Source: UBA7957 sp965224675 (lineage in GTDB: Bacteria > Pseudomonadota > Gammaproteobacteria > Granulosicoccales > Granulosicoccaceae). Taken from it: DNA of 64,000 nucleotides. The translations under genes were made by a program, and so were the position numbers. How positions within the stretch are numbered: position 1 is the first letter of the stretch; each line of letters begins with the position of its first letter. Below, in pieces: positions 53,554 through 63,807 of this stretch. The stretch lies in the NCBI GenBank assembly GCA_965224675.1, contig CBDDAA010000004.1:2480001-2544000 (forward strand). Direction: 5' to 3'. The notes beneath the pieces are model-generated. The model had not been told where the DNA came from, made no database searches, and was given only the letters and a program-made list of their open reading frames with translations.

Positions 53554-54561
53554 ATGAAAGTACTCATTACAGGGACCGCGGGTTTCATAGGATCCTCATT
53601 AGCAAATAGATTATTGGCTCGCAATGATGAAGTCATTGGCATAGATAATCTTAATGATTATTACGATGTTAATCTAAAGCGTGCACGGCTGGCGCGCCTT
53701 ACAAAGCAATCTGGTTTTACTGAAGTTATGGGTGATATTGCAGATCGTGAATTGATCCAAAATACCTTTGCTAAATTCAAACCTAACAGAGTAATCAATC
53801 TCGCTGCCCAGGCGGGCGTCAGGTACTCACTGGAAAACCCACACGCTTACATTGATTCCAATATCATCGGCTTCACTAATATATTAGAAGCCTGCCGGTA
53901 TAATGATACTGAGCACTTGGTCTATGCGTCCTCAAGTTCAGTATATGGTGCCAATACCAAAATGCCATTCTCCGTTCATTCAAATGTTGATCATCCGCTC
54001 AGCTTGTATGCAGCAACTAAGAAAGCAAATGAACTGATGGCCCATACTTATAGTCATCTTTATAACATACCCACAACTGGCCTTAGATTCTTTACCGTCT
54101 ATGGTCCTTGGGGGCGCCCTGACATGGCATTGTTTCTCTTCACTCGCAACATTCTGGAAGGCAAACCAATCGACGTCTTTAATTATGGAAATCATCGACG
54201 AGATTTCACTTACGTTGAAGATATTGTTGAAGGTGTCATTCGGACTTTGGACAAAATCGCCACATCGAACTCAGATTGGTCTGGTGACCAACCCGACCCT
54301 GCGACCAGCAAAGCGCCATTTCGTCTTTATAATATCGGCAATAACAATCCAGTAAATTTAATGGATTATATTGAAACGCTAGAAGATGCGCTGAATAAAA
54401 AAGCTGAAAAAATCATGCTGCCATTACAACCCGGTGACGTTCCTGACACTTATGCTGATGTCCAGGATTTAGTCAATGATGTAGACTATAAACCGCAAAC
54501 AAGTATTAAAGAAGGGATTGGTAATTTCGTTGAATGGTATCTTGATTATTACAAGATCTAG
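53554..54561 (+). CDS. UDP-uronate 4-epimerase (SDR, LspL-like)
   Basis: 335 residues, extended SDR fold. NAD site TGTAGFIG (7-14), catalytic Tyr152-x3-Lys156 (YAATK), and NDYYDVNLKRARL plus HRRDFTYVEDIVEG, the wording of UDP-glucuronate 4-epimerases. ATG 53554 has GGAAG eight bases upstream; a TTG- or ATG-type start further up (53512) lacks it. Given the N-acetylhexosamine dehydrogenase before it, the substrate may be UDP-GlcNAcA/UDP-GalNAcA rather than UDP-GlcA; sequence alone does not decide this. Confidence 0.85.
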   Translation: MKVLITGTAGFIGSSLANRLLARNDEVIGIDNLNDYYDVNLKRARLARLTKQSGFTEVMGDIADRELIQNTFAKFKPNRVINLAAQAGVRYSLENPHAYIDSNIIGFTNILEACRYNDTEHLVYASSSSVYGANTKMPFSVHSNVDHPLSLYAATKKANELMAHTYSHLYNIPTTGLRFFTVYGPWGRPDMALFLFTRNILEGKPIDVFNYGNHRRDFTYVEDIVEGVIRTLDKIATSNSDWSGDQPDPATSKAPFRLYNIGNNNPVNLMDYIETLEDALNKKAEKIMLPLQPGDVPDTYADVQDLVNDVDYKPQTSIKEGIGNFVEWYLDYYKI

Positions 54562-54581
54562 CGGCTTAGGGGCCGTTCTCA

Positions 54582-55340
54582 TTAAATTTTATCGGTCACC
54601 GTGTAATACCCCAAGCCTATCATTTCATGTAAAATCAATGCAGTCTTTCGTAAAGCCGCAGACTGCGGCAATATTGCAAAAAAAGGCATTTCTTCCAATG
54701 CCTGATAATCCACAGATTGTGGGCAGACGACAAAGCCTGTTTTTTCAAAAACACGTTTAGCGCGCAGCATATGCACAGCTGATGTAACCAGTCTAATTGA
54801 GAACTTGCCCTTATTTGCATTGATCAAGATCACTACTTCTTGCGCATTTTCAAAAGTATTTTTAGAATTCAGGTCCAAAAACAGCTTTGCTTGAGACACA
54901 CCCATTTTTTTCAACAAGGAGGCCATTAACCTAGATTCGGCAACCTTGCGATATACGCCGCCTGCCAGATAAATATCCGCAGTGGGATATAATTCAGCCA
55001 ACCGCACACCTTCAACAATTCTTGCATAGGTTGCCGATTTAATATAATGGATGTCTCCTGCATCCTTACTTCGACCATCAATACCGCCACCCAAAATAAC
55101 AATAGGTAGTGAAGCATCGGCCTGGCACGCCTCGTTCTCTACTCTGGTTTCAAGATATCCTAGTGTCGGGTTAACGACAACCGGGGCTGCTATTAGAAGC
55201 AATATCAAGAGCAGGATCAACGGAAAGTACATTCTCTTAGTGTATTTGCAAAATACAAAAGAACCCAAAATCCAGATAAATAAAAACAAGGCATACAGCG
55301 CCAGTGGATCTAAGATAACATTTAAAAAATTCAAATCCAT
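54582..55340 (-). CDS. ElyC/YdcF-family DUF218 membrane protein
   Basis: 252 residues. Two N-terminal membrane helices (about 10-28 and 35-57), then a DUF218 domain with VILGGGIDGRSKD, AGGVYRK and the SKNTFENAQ segment. E. coli ElyC, the same family, is a factor in envelope biogenesis and peptidoglycan precursor balance. The domain faces the periplasm by the two-helix topology. It converges with the epimerase gene at the end of the exopolysaccharide locus, but it may simply be a neighbour. Confidence 0.82.
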   Translation of the reverse strand: MDLNFLNVILDPLALYALFLFIWILGSFVFCKYTKRMYFPLILLLILLLIAAPVVVNPTLGYLETRVENEACQADASLPIVILGGGIDGRSKDAGDIHYIKSATYARIVEGVRLAELYPTADIYLAGGVYRKVAESRLMASLLKKMGVSQAKLFLDLNSKNTFENAQEVVILINANKGKFSIRLVTSAVHMLRAKRVFEKTGFVVCPQSVDYQALEEMPFFAILPQSAALRKTALILHEMIGLGYYTVTDKI

Positions 55341-55548
55341 GCCTTTAATATATTCAGAAAACAGAGCGACTGCGCTCGTACAGAGGCAGCCGTCCTTACT
55401 AAGGAGAACGGTAATATCGGTATTGAAACCATGAATCCAGGCAGTAATGGCCGTATTATTATGCGATGAAAACTGCCATCATAAACAGCCAGCAACGAGA
55501 AACTATCGATTCTGGTTATAAAACATCCGCAACTGAGCCATTCACGGA

Positions 55549-55554
55549 TATAAT
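55549..55554 (+). promoter_or_regulatory. Possible -10 element for mnmA
   Basis: TATAAT at 55549-55554, 31 bases before the TTG start of mnmA. No convincing -35 stands 16-18 bases upstream, so this is a candidate only. Confidence 0.35.
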
Positions 55555-55584
55555 AGCAGTTTCAGATTTATTTCAGGACCTACT

Positions 55585-56724
55585 TTGAGTTCAATCAGCA
55601 CCACTCATGTCGTCATAGGAATGTCCGGCGGCGTTGATTCTTCATTATCTGCAGTATTGTTACGGGCGCAAGGTTACAAAGTACAAGGCGTATTTATGCA
55701 GAACTGGGATGATGATGATCAATTGTGTACTGCAAGAAACGACTACCGTGATGCGCTGGCCGTATGCAAGAAAATAGGCATTCAATTGAAAACCGTTAAT
55801 TTCTCGCAAGAATACTGGGATCGTGTATTCCAGCACTTTCTGGATGAATATTCATCAGGGCGTACACCTAATCCGGATATACTGTGCAATAAGGAAATCA
55901 AATTCAACGCTTTTCTGCATTATGCAAAATCGTTGGGTGCAGATTATATAGCTACAGGACATTATGCCCGCATCAAGAATTCAACCGCTGGTTATTCTCT
56001 TTTACGAGGCACAGATGAAAATAAAGATCAAACTTATTTTCTCTACACTTTGGGACAAGAGGCACTTTCACAAAGCCTTTTCCCTCTTGGAGAAATCAAT
56101 AAAGTTGAAGTGAGGCAATTGGCGAAACAATCCGGCCTGCATAATTTCAGCAAAAAGGATAGCACCGGAATATGTTTTATCGGCGAACGAAAATTCAGTG
56201 ATTTTCTATCGCAGTATCTTCCTTCAAATAAAGGCCGCATCATCTCGGACTCTGGAGATCTCATGGGAGAACATCAGGGCCTCATGTACTATACACTGGG
56301 TCAAAGACAAGGACTTGGTATAGGCGGGAAAAAAAATGCGCCTGAAGGGCCATGGTATGTTATAAAAAAAAATCTCGACAGCAACGAACTTATTGTTGCT
56401 CAGAACCATCAACACCCGGCATTGTTAACAAATACACTCACGGCCTCGCAACAGCATTGGACGCTGGAGAAGAAACCGACTGTTGAATTTGCGTGTACAG
56501 CTAAGGTTCGTTATCAGCAAAAAGATGTACCTTGCCATGTTTTAGTACAAGCAGATAACAAGCTGACTGTTCAGTTCAATAGACAAATACGTGCCGTGAC
56601 ACCTGGGCAGGCGATCGTTTTTTATCAAGAAGAGGTCTGCCTGGGCGGCGCGACGATTGATTCGACACGAAATGAAAAGCAGTATAATGCGGTAATTTGG
56701 ACTCCATCATCAAAGGCAACATAG
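55585..56724 (+). CDS. mnmA: tRNA-specific 2-thiouridylase
   Basis: 379 residues. PP-loop GMSGGVDSS (12-20), thiol-transfer cysteines Cys101 (PDILCNKEIKF) and Cys197 (TGICFIGE), and the C-terminal tRNA-binding beta barrel. It makes 2-thiouridine at the wobble base of tRNA-Lys, -Glu and -Gln with sulfur from the IscS-Tus relay. TTG start at 55585, with AGGA six bases before it, gives a family-typical N-terminus. hflD begins one base after its stop. Confidence 0.95.
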   Translation: MSSISTTHVVIGMSGGVDSSLSAVLLRAQGYKVQGVFMQNWDDDDQLCTARNDYRDALAVCKKIGIQLKTVNFSQEYWDRVFQHFLDEYSSGRTPNPDILCNKEIKFNAFLHYAKSLGADYIATGHYARIKNSTAGYSLLRGTDENKDQTYFLYTLGQEALSQSLFPLGEINKVEVRQLAKQSGLHNFSKKDSTGICFIGERKFSDFLSQYLPSNKGRIISDSGDLMGEHQGLMYYTLGQRQGLGIGGKKNAPEGPWYVIKKNLDSNELIVAQNHQHPALLTNTLTASQQHWTLEKKPTVEFACTAKVRYQQKDVPCHVLVQADNKLTVQFNRQIRAVTPGQAIVFYQEEVCLGGATIDSTRNEKQYNAVIWTPSSKAT

Positions 56725-56725
56725 A

Positions 56726-57349
56726 ATGCTGGCAACTACAGAAAACCAAGTCATCGCTTTAGCAGGAATTTTTCAGGCAACAAATACCGTTTATCAGCTG
56801 GCCCATCAGGGAGTTTGCAATCAAAGGGCATTTGACGACAGTATTCAATCTACAATTTTTGTTGATGCAGATACAGTAGCAGCGATTTTCAATAATTATC
56901 TTGGTATACGAACGGGTTTAACTGTATTACGCGAGCAAATACTCAGTCATTCTGCACAGCGTAACCCTGAGCTTTCCAGCTACGCAATCACCATAATGCA
57001 TCTCGAATCTCGTCTTCGTTCAAACCCTCCCACCTTGGAACGTCTGCGCCAGGGAATAATAAACCTGCAATCTCAATTTGATCTTAACGGGATGTCTGAT
57101 AGCATCATTGTCAGTATGGCTGACTTATACCGTGACACAATAAGCCAGCTCTCGCCCCGTATCATGGTTAATGGTGAGTCATCTCATCTTTCCAACGAGA
57201 ATACGGCATCAAAAATACGCGCCACCTTACTCGCAGCAATGCGCTCAGCAGTTTTGTGGCGCCAGTGCGGGGGAACCCGCTTGAAATTACTGTTTAAACG
57301 AAATCGATACCTTGAAGAGGTTGACCGGCTTTTGCATAATTACACCTAA
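56726..57349 (+). CDS. hflD: High-frequency lysogenization protein HflD
   Basis: 207 residues, matching HflD (E. coli 213). Family wording: ALAGIFQATNTVYQLAHQG, then the helical FNNYLGIRTGLTVLREQI and a C-terminal RSAVLWRQCGG. In E. coli it is a membrane-associated protein that binds phage lambda CII; its physiological role is unknown. The mnmA-hflD pair is typical of gammaproteobacteria and helps to place the organism. Confidence 0.93.
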   Translation: MLATTENQVIALAGIFQATNTVYQLAHQGVCNQRAFDDSIQSTIFVDADTVAAIFNNYLGIRTGLTVLREQILSHSAQRNPELSSYAITIMHLESRLRSNPPTLERLRQGIINLQSQFDLNGMSDSIIVSMADLYRDTISQLSPRIMVNGESSHLSNENTASKIRATLLAAMRSAVLWRQCGGTRLKLLFKRNRYLEEVDRLLHNYT

Positions 57350-57361
57350 GTATAACGCCTA

Positions 57362-59941
57362 CTATTGCGCCACTATAATGGGTATAACTTTATTGGCTGC
57401 TTCCTTGAATTCAGTGATTTGATCAAAGTTCAGATAGCGATACAGATCATCGGCCATAGGTTCAATCTTTTCCATGTGTTGCAAATATTCCTCTTTTGTT
57501 GGAATTCGCCCCAAAATAGAACAAACCGAAGCTAATTCTGCTGAGCCAAGGTAGACATCAGCGTCCTTACCTAATCGGTTAGGAAAATTGCGTGTGGATG
57601 TTGACATAACAACTGCGTTATCTCTAACACGGGCCTGATTTCCCATGCAAAGAGAGCACCCCGGCATTTCAGTTCTGGCACCCGCAGCCCCGAACGTTGC
57701 GTAATAGCCCTCTATTGTCAATTGATGGGCATCCATTTTAGTGGGAGGGCAAATCCATAGCCGGGTTGGAAGATCGTGGTGACCCTCCAATACTTTACCT
57801 GTGGCACGATAGTGGCCAATGTTGGTCATGCAAGAGCCGATAAAAACCTCATCAATCTGACAACCGGCAACCGCAGACAGTAACTTGACATCGTCTGGGT
57901 CGTTGGGACAGGCGACAATAGGTTCTGATATCGTATTCATATCAATGTCAATAATAGCAGCATATTCTGCGTCACTATCGGCAGATAATAACTCAGGATT
58001 CTCCAGCCATTTTTGCATTGCATCAACACGTCTCTCAATAGTCCTTGCGTCCTGATAGCCTTCAGAAATCATCCATTTTAACAATGTTACATTTGAATTG
58101 AGGTACTCCCGCACAGGTGCTTCATTGAGTTTAACCGTACACCCTGCAGCAGAGCGCTCAGCCGTTGCATCTGATAGTTCAAATGCCTGTTCAACTTTTA
58201 GATCTGGCAATCCTTCAATCTCTATAATTCGACCGGAGAAAATATTCTTTTTTGATTTTTTGTCTACCGTTAGGAATCCGTCCTGTATTGCCTGGTACGG
58301 GATAGCGTTAACTAGATCTCTAAGCGTCACTCCAGTCTGCATCTTGCCACTAAATCTGACTAATACAGACTCTGGCATATCCAAAGGCATGACCCCGGTA
58401 GCCGCTGCGAATGCAACCAAACCTGAGCCAGCAGGAAAGCTGATACCCAGTGGGAAACGAGTGTGGGAGTCACCTCCTGTTCCCACCGTATCTGGAATTA
58501 ACATCCGATTTAACCAGGAGTGTATAATTCCATCCCCTGGACGCAGTGAAACACCACCTCGTGACGAGATAAAATCAGGCAATGTATGGTGAGTGGCCAC
58601 ATCCACAGGTTTGGGATAGGCCGCCGTGTGGCAAAATGACTGCATAACAAGATCGGATGAAAAACCCAGGCAAGCCAAGTCTTTGAGTTCATCTCTGGTC
58701 ATAGGGCCTGTCGTATCTTGCGATCCGACAGTTGCCATCTTTGGTTCACAGTATGTTCCTGGATAGACACCCTCTACGCCACACGCATTACCGACCAGCT
58801 TCTGAGCCAGTGTATAGCCCTTATCTTTGTTCTGTACAGATTCCGGTCTGGCAAATTCATTAGAGATTTCAAGGCCCATCGCTTCACGGGTTCGATCAGT
58901 AAGGCCGCGGCCAATGATAAGCGGAATACGTCCATTTGCACGCACTTCATCCAATAGTACATTCGTTTTCAGTGTGAACTTTGCCAGTATGTCATCAGAG
59001 CCGTGTTTACAGATTTTACCCTCATAAGGATAGATATCAATGACGCCACCCATCTGTAAATTAGACACATCAACTTCTATCGGAAGCGCGCCCGCATCTT
59101 CCATAGTGTTAAAAAATATTGGTGCTATTTTTCCACCAAGACAGTAACCCCCTTCACGCTTATTGGGTACAAACGGAATATCATCCCCCATGTGCCAGAG
59201 TACAGAGTTGGTCGCAGATTTACGTGATGATCCAGTGCCAACTACATCACCGACATAGGCGACGGGATGACCTTTTTTCTTAAGATCAGTAATAATTTCA
59301 AGCGCATTCCCCTCAATGCCTTGTCGTGGATTTTTCAACATTGCATTTGCATGTAAGGGGATATCCGGTCGTGACCATGCATCCTGTGCCGGTGAAAGAT
59401 CATCGGTGTTTGTCTCACCCGGGACTTTAAAAACCGTCACAGTAATTTTACTTGCGACTGGTTTTTTGCTGGTAAACCACTCGGCATCTGCCCAGGATTG
59501 CATAACACGTTGTGCACACGAGTTACCTGCGTCCGCCTTTTCTTTTACGTCATGAAAGGCGTCAAACACCAATAATGTTTTACTCAAACCATCTGCTGCA
59601 ATAGTGGCCAGCTTATCATTATCGAGTAACTCAATCAGGGTTCCTACATTGTAGCCACCCAGCATCGTTCCCAACAATGCAGTTGCTGTTTCAGCATCGA
59701 TTAACGGACTGATCGAATCTCCTTTTGCAAGATCGGATAGTAAACCTGCTTTTACATACGCCGCTTGATCCACCCCGGGTGGACAGCGGTTGCTTATCAG
59801 TTCTAACAAGAATTGATCCTCTCCAGCAGGAGGGTGCTTAATCAATTCTGCAAGGGCCGCCATCTGTTCGGCGGTAAGTGGCTCAGGTGGAATGCCTAAT
59901 GCAGCCCGTACCTCAACATTTTGTCGATATTCTGTAAGCAA
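57362..59941 (-). CDS. acnB: Aconitate hydratase B
   Basis: 859 residues, E. coli AcnB is 865. N-terminal HEAT-like domain, swivelling domain, and the [4Fe-4S] ligands in IGSCMTNIGHY and PGCSLCMGNQ. Catalyses citrate to isocitrate in the TCA cycle. Start is a TTG at 59941: no ATG is suitable, and MLTEYRQNVEVRAALG matches the family N-terminus. It converges with hflD. Confidence 0.95.
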   Translation of the reverse strand: MLTEYRQNVEVRAALGIPPEPLTAEQMAALAELIKHPPAGEDQFLLELISNRCPPGVDQAAYVKAGLLSDLAKGDSISPLIDAETATALLGTMLGGYNVGTLIELLDNDKLATIAADGLSKTLLVFDAFHDVKEKADAGNSCAQRVMQSWADAEWFTSKKPVASKITVTVFKVPGETNTDDLSPAQDAWSRPDIPLHANAMLKNPRQGIEGNALEIITDLKKKGHPVAYVGDVVGTGSSRKSATNSVLWHMGDDIPFVPNKREGGYCLGGKIAPIFFNTMEDAGALPIEVDVSNLQMGGVIDIYPYEGKICKHGSDDILAKFTLKTNVLLDEVRANGRIPLIIGRGLTDRTREAMGLEISNEFARPESVQNKDKGYTLAQKLVGNACGVEGVYPGTYCEPKMATVGSQDTTGPMTRDELKDLACLGFSSDLVMQSFCHTAAYPKPVDVATHHTLPDFISSRGGVSLRPGDGIIHSWLNRMLIPDTVGTGGDSHTRFPLGISFPAGSGLVAFAAATGVMPLDMPESVLVRFSGKMQTGVTLRDLVNAIPYQAIQDGFLTVDKKSKKNIFSGRIIEIEGLPDLKVEQAFELSDATAERSAAGCTVKLNEAPVREYLNSNVTLLKWMISEGYQDARTIERRVDAMQKWLENPELLSADSDAEYAAIIDIDMNTISEPIVACPNDPDDVKLLSAVAGCQIDEVFIGSCMTNIGHYRATGKVLEGHHDLPTRLWICPPTKMDAHQLTIEGYYATFGAAGARTEMPGCSLCMGNQARVRDNAVVMSTSTRNFPNRLGKDADVYLGSAELASVCSILGRIPTKEEYLQHMEKIEPMADDLYRYLNFDQITEFKEAANKVIPIIVAQ

Positions 59942-60085
59942 AGTGTTCTGCCTGTTCTGTTAGTTTAAAAATGAAATTTTAATTTATTGTATCTTAATTG
60001 TTGGATTAGCAGCGTCCATAGGTTGATAGATTGAATTTATATTTACTATCTATTCTACACTATTGATAGCCGCTTTTGAGGCAAA

Positions 60086-62095
60086 TCAATTCTGCCCTTC
60101 AAATGCGTTGATCCGTAGCATTTCGATTTCATCGCGAATTGATGCAGCCTGTTCAAACTCAAGGTTCTTAGCATGCTCAAACATGTTTTCCTCCAATTGA
60201 GAAATCTGTTTAAGTGCGTCTTTCATTGAAATCAGTTGGTATTTCTCTGAAGATTCAGCCAACTGCCTGCTTGCTCCGTTGTAATCGCCTGAGTTCCCAC
60301 CGATGTCAAGCACATTGATTATTGCCTTTTTTATCGACTTGGGTTTAATTCCATGTTTTTGGTTAAATTTAATTTGTTTTTCTCTACGGCGATCAGTTTC
60401 CGCAATAGCCCGCTCCATTGATCCGGTAATCTTGTCACCATACAAAATTGCTTTTCCGTTTAAATTGCGCGCAGCGCGGCCAATAGTCTGTATTAAGGAT
60501 CGATCTGATCGCAAAAATCCCTCCTTATCCGCATCAAGGATCGCCACTAAGGATACTTCAGGCATATCCAGCCCTTCTCGCAATAAATTTATTCCAACAA
60601 GAACGTCAAATTTACCCAATCGCAGATCGCGAATAATTTCGACCCGTTCAACCGTGTCTATATCGGAATGCAAATAACGAACTTTGGCACCATGATCAGC
60701 CAGATATTCAGTTAAATCCTCTGCCATTCGTTTTGTTAGTGTGGTTACTAATACTCTATCGCCCTGATTGGCTCGTATTCGAATTTCGGAGAGCAAATCA
60801 TCAACTTGTGTGGCAACTGGCCTCACCTCTATGTCTGGGTCTACAAGTCCTGTGGGTCGTACCAGTTGCTCAACAATTTGTGAAGCATTTGCAGCTTCAT
60901 ATTTTCCCGGTGTGGCAGATACAAAAATAGTCTGAGGACTTATCCGTTCGAATTCATCAAATCGTAATGGACGATTATCCATCGCCGATGGCAGCCGAAA
61001 GCCATAACTAACAAGGTTTTCTTTACGTGAACGATCACCTTTATACATTGCACCCAGCTGTGGGACAGTCACATGACTTTCATCTATAAATAAAAGACCG
61101 TCTTGCGGTAAGTAATCAAAAAAGCAAGGCGGAGGCTCACCCGGATTACGACCTGATAAATAGCGTGAATAATTTTCTATACCCGAGCAGTAACCCAACT
61201 CATTAATCATCTCAAGATCAAATAACGTTCTTTGTTCCAGACGTTGAGCTTCGACTAATTTTCCTGCATCTCGTAATTGAGCCAATCGCTCTATCAGCTC
61301 TGACTTAATCTCGTCAACCGCTGACATTAACACTTCACGAGGGGTTACATAATGTGTTTTTGGATAAACAGTCAGTCGAGGTACTCTACGTAGTACCTCA
61401 CCTGTCAAAGGATCAAAATAGGCTAGGTTCTCAATTTCATCATCGAAGAGTTCAATTCGGATCGCTTCGCGATCAGAGTCGGCTGGATGCACATCAATCA
61501 CCTCACCTCTTACGCGATAAGTACCGCGTCGTAACTCCATATCGTTACGCTCATATTGAAGCTCTGCAAGACGGCGCAGTAAATCACGCTGATCAATCAA
61601 ATCACCACGATCCAGGTGCAACACCATTTTTAAATATGAAACAGGATCACCCAACCCATATATTGCCGAAACAGTCGCTACAATCACGACATCTGTTCTC
61701 TCAATAATTGCCTTGGTCGCTGACAACCGCATCTGCTCAATATGTTCATTTATTGATGCATCTTTTTCAATGTAGGTGTCCGAAGCGGCAACATAAGCTT
61801 CAGGCTGGTAATAATCGTAATAGGAGACAAAATATTCAATTGCATTTTCAGGGAAGAATGTTTTCATCTCCCCATAAAGTTGAGCTGCAAGCGTTTTATT
61901 AGGTGCGAGAATTATGCTGGGTCTTTGTTGCTGCTGAATAATATTAGCAACTGTATAAGTTTTGCCAGACCCTGTCACACCTAGCAGTGTTTGAAAAACC
62001 AAACCGTCATTTATCCCTTCGACTAAGGAAGCAATAGCGGTAGGTTGATCACCAGCTGGCTCAAATAGTTTTCGGATTTTAAAAGATTTTGACAT
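60086..62095 (-). CDS. uvrB: Excinuclease ABC subunit B
   Basis: 669 residues. Walker A GVTGSGKT near residue 40, the beta-hairpin YYDYYQPEAYV that clamps DNA, DEAD-like FIDESH, motif VI QTIGRAARN, and the C-terminal UVR domain (FEQAASIRDEIE). Nucleotide-excision repair. In E. coli it belongs to the SOS regulon; I saw no CTGT-N8-ACAG box in 62096-62211. Confidence 0.96.
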   Translation of the reverse strand: MSKSFKIRKLFEPAGDQPTAIASLVEGINDGLVFQTLLGVTGSGKTYTVANIIQQQQRPSIILAPNKTLAAQLYGEMKTFFPENAIEYFVSYYDYYQPEAYVAASDTYIEKDASINEHIEQMRLSATKAIIERTDVVIVATVSAIYGLGDPVSYLKMVLHLDRGDLIDQRDLLRRLAELQYERNDMELRRGTYRVRGEVIDVHPADSDREAIRIELFDDEIENLAYFDPLTGEVLRRVPRLTVYPKTHYVTPREVLMSAVDEIKSELIERLAQLRDAGKLVEAQRLEQRTLFDLEMINELGYCSGIENYSRYLSGRNPGEPPPCFFDYLPQDGLLFIDESHVTVPQLGAMYKGDRSRKENLVSYGFRLPSAMDNRPLRFDEFERISPQTIFVSATPGKYEAANASQIVEQLVRPTGLVDPDIEVRPVATQVDDLLSEIRIRANQGDRVLVTTLTKRMAEDLTEYLADHGAKVRYLHSDIDTVERVEIIRDLRLGKFDVLVGINLLREGLDMPEVSLVAILDADKEGFLRSDRSLIQTIGRAARNLNGKAILYGDKITGSMERAIAETDRRREKQIKFNQKHGIKPKSIKKAIINVLDIGGNSGDYNGASRQLAESSEKYQLISMKDALKQISQLEENMFEHAKNLEFEQAASIRDEIEMLRINAFEGQN

Positions 62096-62122
62096 AGGCC
62101 TGCCACGAACAAAGCAAATCCG

Positions 62123-62159
62123 TTAATAGTAACTAAAAATGTAAGTTGATTAATAGTAA
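62123..62159. repeat. 10-bp direct repeat near the recombinase
   Basis: TTAATAGTAA at 62123-62132 and again at 62150-62159, 27 bases start to start, between the uvrB ATG and the recombinase stop codon. AT-rich context makes coincidence possible; operator or attachment-site role unproven. Confidence 0.35.
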
Positions 62160-62166
62160 AATCAGT

Positions 62167-62207
62167 ATCCTGTCAGATTAAATCTTAGGATTTTATAAAG
62201 ACAGGAT
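62167..62207. repeat. 8-bp inverted repeat downstream of the recombinase
   Basis: ATCCTGTC (62167-62174) and GACAGGAT (62200-62207), 25 bases between. A shorter inner pair (AAATC/GATTT) lies in the loop. Situated just past the recombinase stop on the minus strand, so it may be a terminator hairpin or part of an attachment site. Confidence 0.45.
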
Positions 62208-62211
62208 TATC

Positions 62212-63807
62212 CTATCGAAAGGGATTAATAACAGAGGAATCAGTTAGCGGGAAATAAAATTGGCTCCCCGCGCCAGACGTGCCCGGAACCAATTTAGGCC
62301 CGTCTTTTATTTGGAGTAATGCTCTCGTTGAATAATTAATTGTAATTTTTTTCTTTCCTACCTGTATATTATTTATGAATCTGGAAAAAAACTCACGAAT
62401 TTTTTTAGGATTATTCGAATTCTTAATCTTTTCTTTTAGGAAAGCACAAAGCAAAGGCACATCCGCTCTGGAGATGTTCAACTCAGGGGCTATTTCGGAC
62501 TCAATTTGGGTTACTTTTGACTCCAATTCTATGATTTCTTTGTTTAGCTGAAGTAATCGCGGTTTTAAATCAGCCAAATTAAGCCCGTCTATACCACACG
62601 CCTCTAATATTTCGTACAGATTTCGGCGGCGACGCTCTCTATCAGACAGATGTGTAAGGACTTCAGAGCGGCGGACGGCCCTATCTGATTCCCACTGACC
62701 TATACACTTTTCCATCGTCGATAAAACGGCTAGCAGATTTTTATTTGTCAAAATATTTGTGCAGATATGTTCAGCCAACCATCTATCTAAATCATCGGCA
62801 GGAAGTCTACGTGGCTTTCCTGATGGGAAACGTACACCATAATACCAATACCGCCGTGACCGGCCTTTCGCAGACTCAATTTTGTAGTTTTGACGTGATA
62901 CGCCGCATTTTAGCAGCCCAGTTAAAAGATGAGTGCTATGCGGAGAGCCCGTTTCTGGCTGGGCGTTAAGAGCTGCTCGATCTAACTTTTTTTGCACGTC
63001 GTCCCACAACTTTTTTTCGACAATTGCTGCATGTGATTTGACAATGATCCAATCTTTTATATGGCGTATTCGACCTGTCCGACGGTCCTTCTTATTATAA
63101 ACTGTAAATCCACAGGTAGACTGAGATCGCAGCAGGTTTGCAAGCGCAGATGGTCTCCACGGATGCCCTCTCCGCTGAGCTCCTTCATCATTGAGTTGTT
63201 TGACAATTTTTCGAATACCTACGCCCGAAGATCGCATTTTAAATATTCGTTGCACTACCCCCGATTCATAAGGATCAACTTGCAGCTGTTTTCGCTTAGG
63301 GTTTTCGGGAGCAGGGATTACCGAAAAGCCGTAAGGTAAACATCCTCCATTCCAAAACCCATCCCGCGCATTTTTTATTGCCGAACGCCTAGTGTCAGCT
63401 GAGATCTGGCGACTATATAGCTCATCAAAGAGCTCCAGCACACCATCCAGCAACCAGCCAGGTGTAGTCGCTGTATCAACATCGATAGAGACATAGATCA
63501 ATGTGGTTTGTGAGTCGCTAAGGCGTTTTTTGTAAAACCCGGCATCCACCTTATTACGAGCAAAACGTGAGCTAGACCAAGTTACAAAATAATCAATAGC
63601 TTGGACATCACAATATGTAATGGCGTCAAGGAAGGCCGGGCGTGCGTCTGTTGATCCACTCAAACCTTCATCTGAAAAGGTTCGCAGTATGTTCGCGCCC
63701 AGTTTTTCGACCTTGGCAGTGCATGCGGCAATCTGGGAAGCTATTGGAAGCTCGCCGTCAGCTTGATGCTTGGTCGACACGCGGGCGTAAATTATTGCGT
63801 TTTTCAA
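62212..63807 (-). CDS. Large serine recombinase
   Basis: 531 residues from a TTG at 63807. Resolvase-like catalytic domain with nucleophile Ser11 (IIYARVSTKHQ) and SDEGLSGSTDARPAF; recombinase domain GVGIRKIVKQLNDEGAQRRG; a coiled coil at about residues 415-455. The zinc ribbon expected between them is eroded: LLKCGVSRQN keeps only one of the four cysteines. GGAGGA lies directly upstream of the TTG (spacing about 4). Such enzymes integrate phages or ICE/IS607-like elements, so the window edge may be a mobile element. It shares strand with uvrB. Confidence 0.85.
   Translation of the reverse strand: MKNAIIYARVSTKHQADGELPIASQIAACTAKVEKLGANILRTFSDEGLSGSTDARPAFLDAITYCDVQAIDYFVTWSSSRFARNKVDAGFYKKRLSDSQTTLIYVSIDVDTATTPGWLLDGVLELFDELYSRQISADTRRSAIKNARDGFWNGGCLPYGFSVIPAPENPKRKQLQVDPYESGVVQRIFKMRSSGVGIRKIVKQLNDEGAQRRGHPWRPSALANLLRSQSTCGFTVYNKKDRRTGRIRHIKDWIIVKSHAAIVEKKLWDDVQKKLDRAALNAQPETGSPHSTHLLTGLLKCGVSRQNYKIESAKGRSRRYWYYGVRFPSGKPRRLPADDLDRWLAEHICTNILTNKNLLAVLSTMEKCIGQWESDRAVRRSEVLTHLSDRERRRRNLYEILEACGIDGLNLADLKPRLLQLNKEIIELESKVTQIESEIAPELNISRADVPLLCAFLKEKIKNSNNPKKIREFFSRFINNIQVGKKKITINYSTRALLQIKDGPKLVPGTSGAGSQFYFPLTDSSVINPFR

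Noticed and set aside
62096..62211. LexA box upstream of uvrB
   Set aside because: No CTGT-N8-ACAG is present; CTGTC and GACAG here are arms of a wider inverted repeat.
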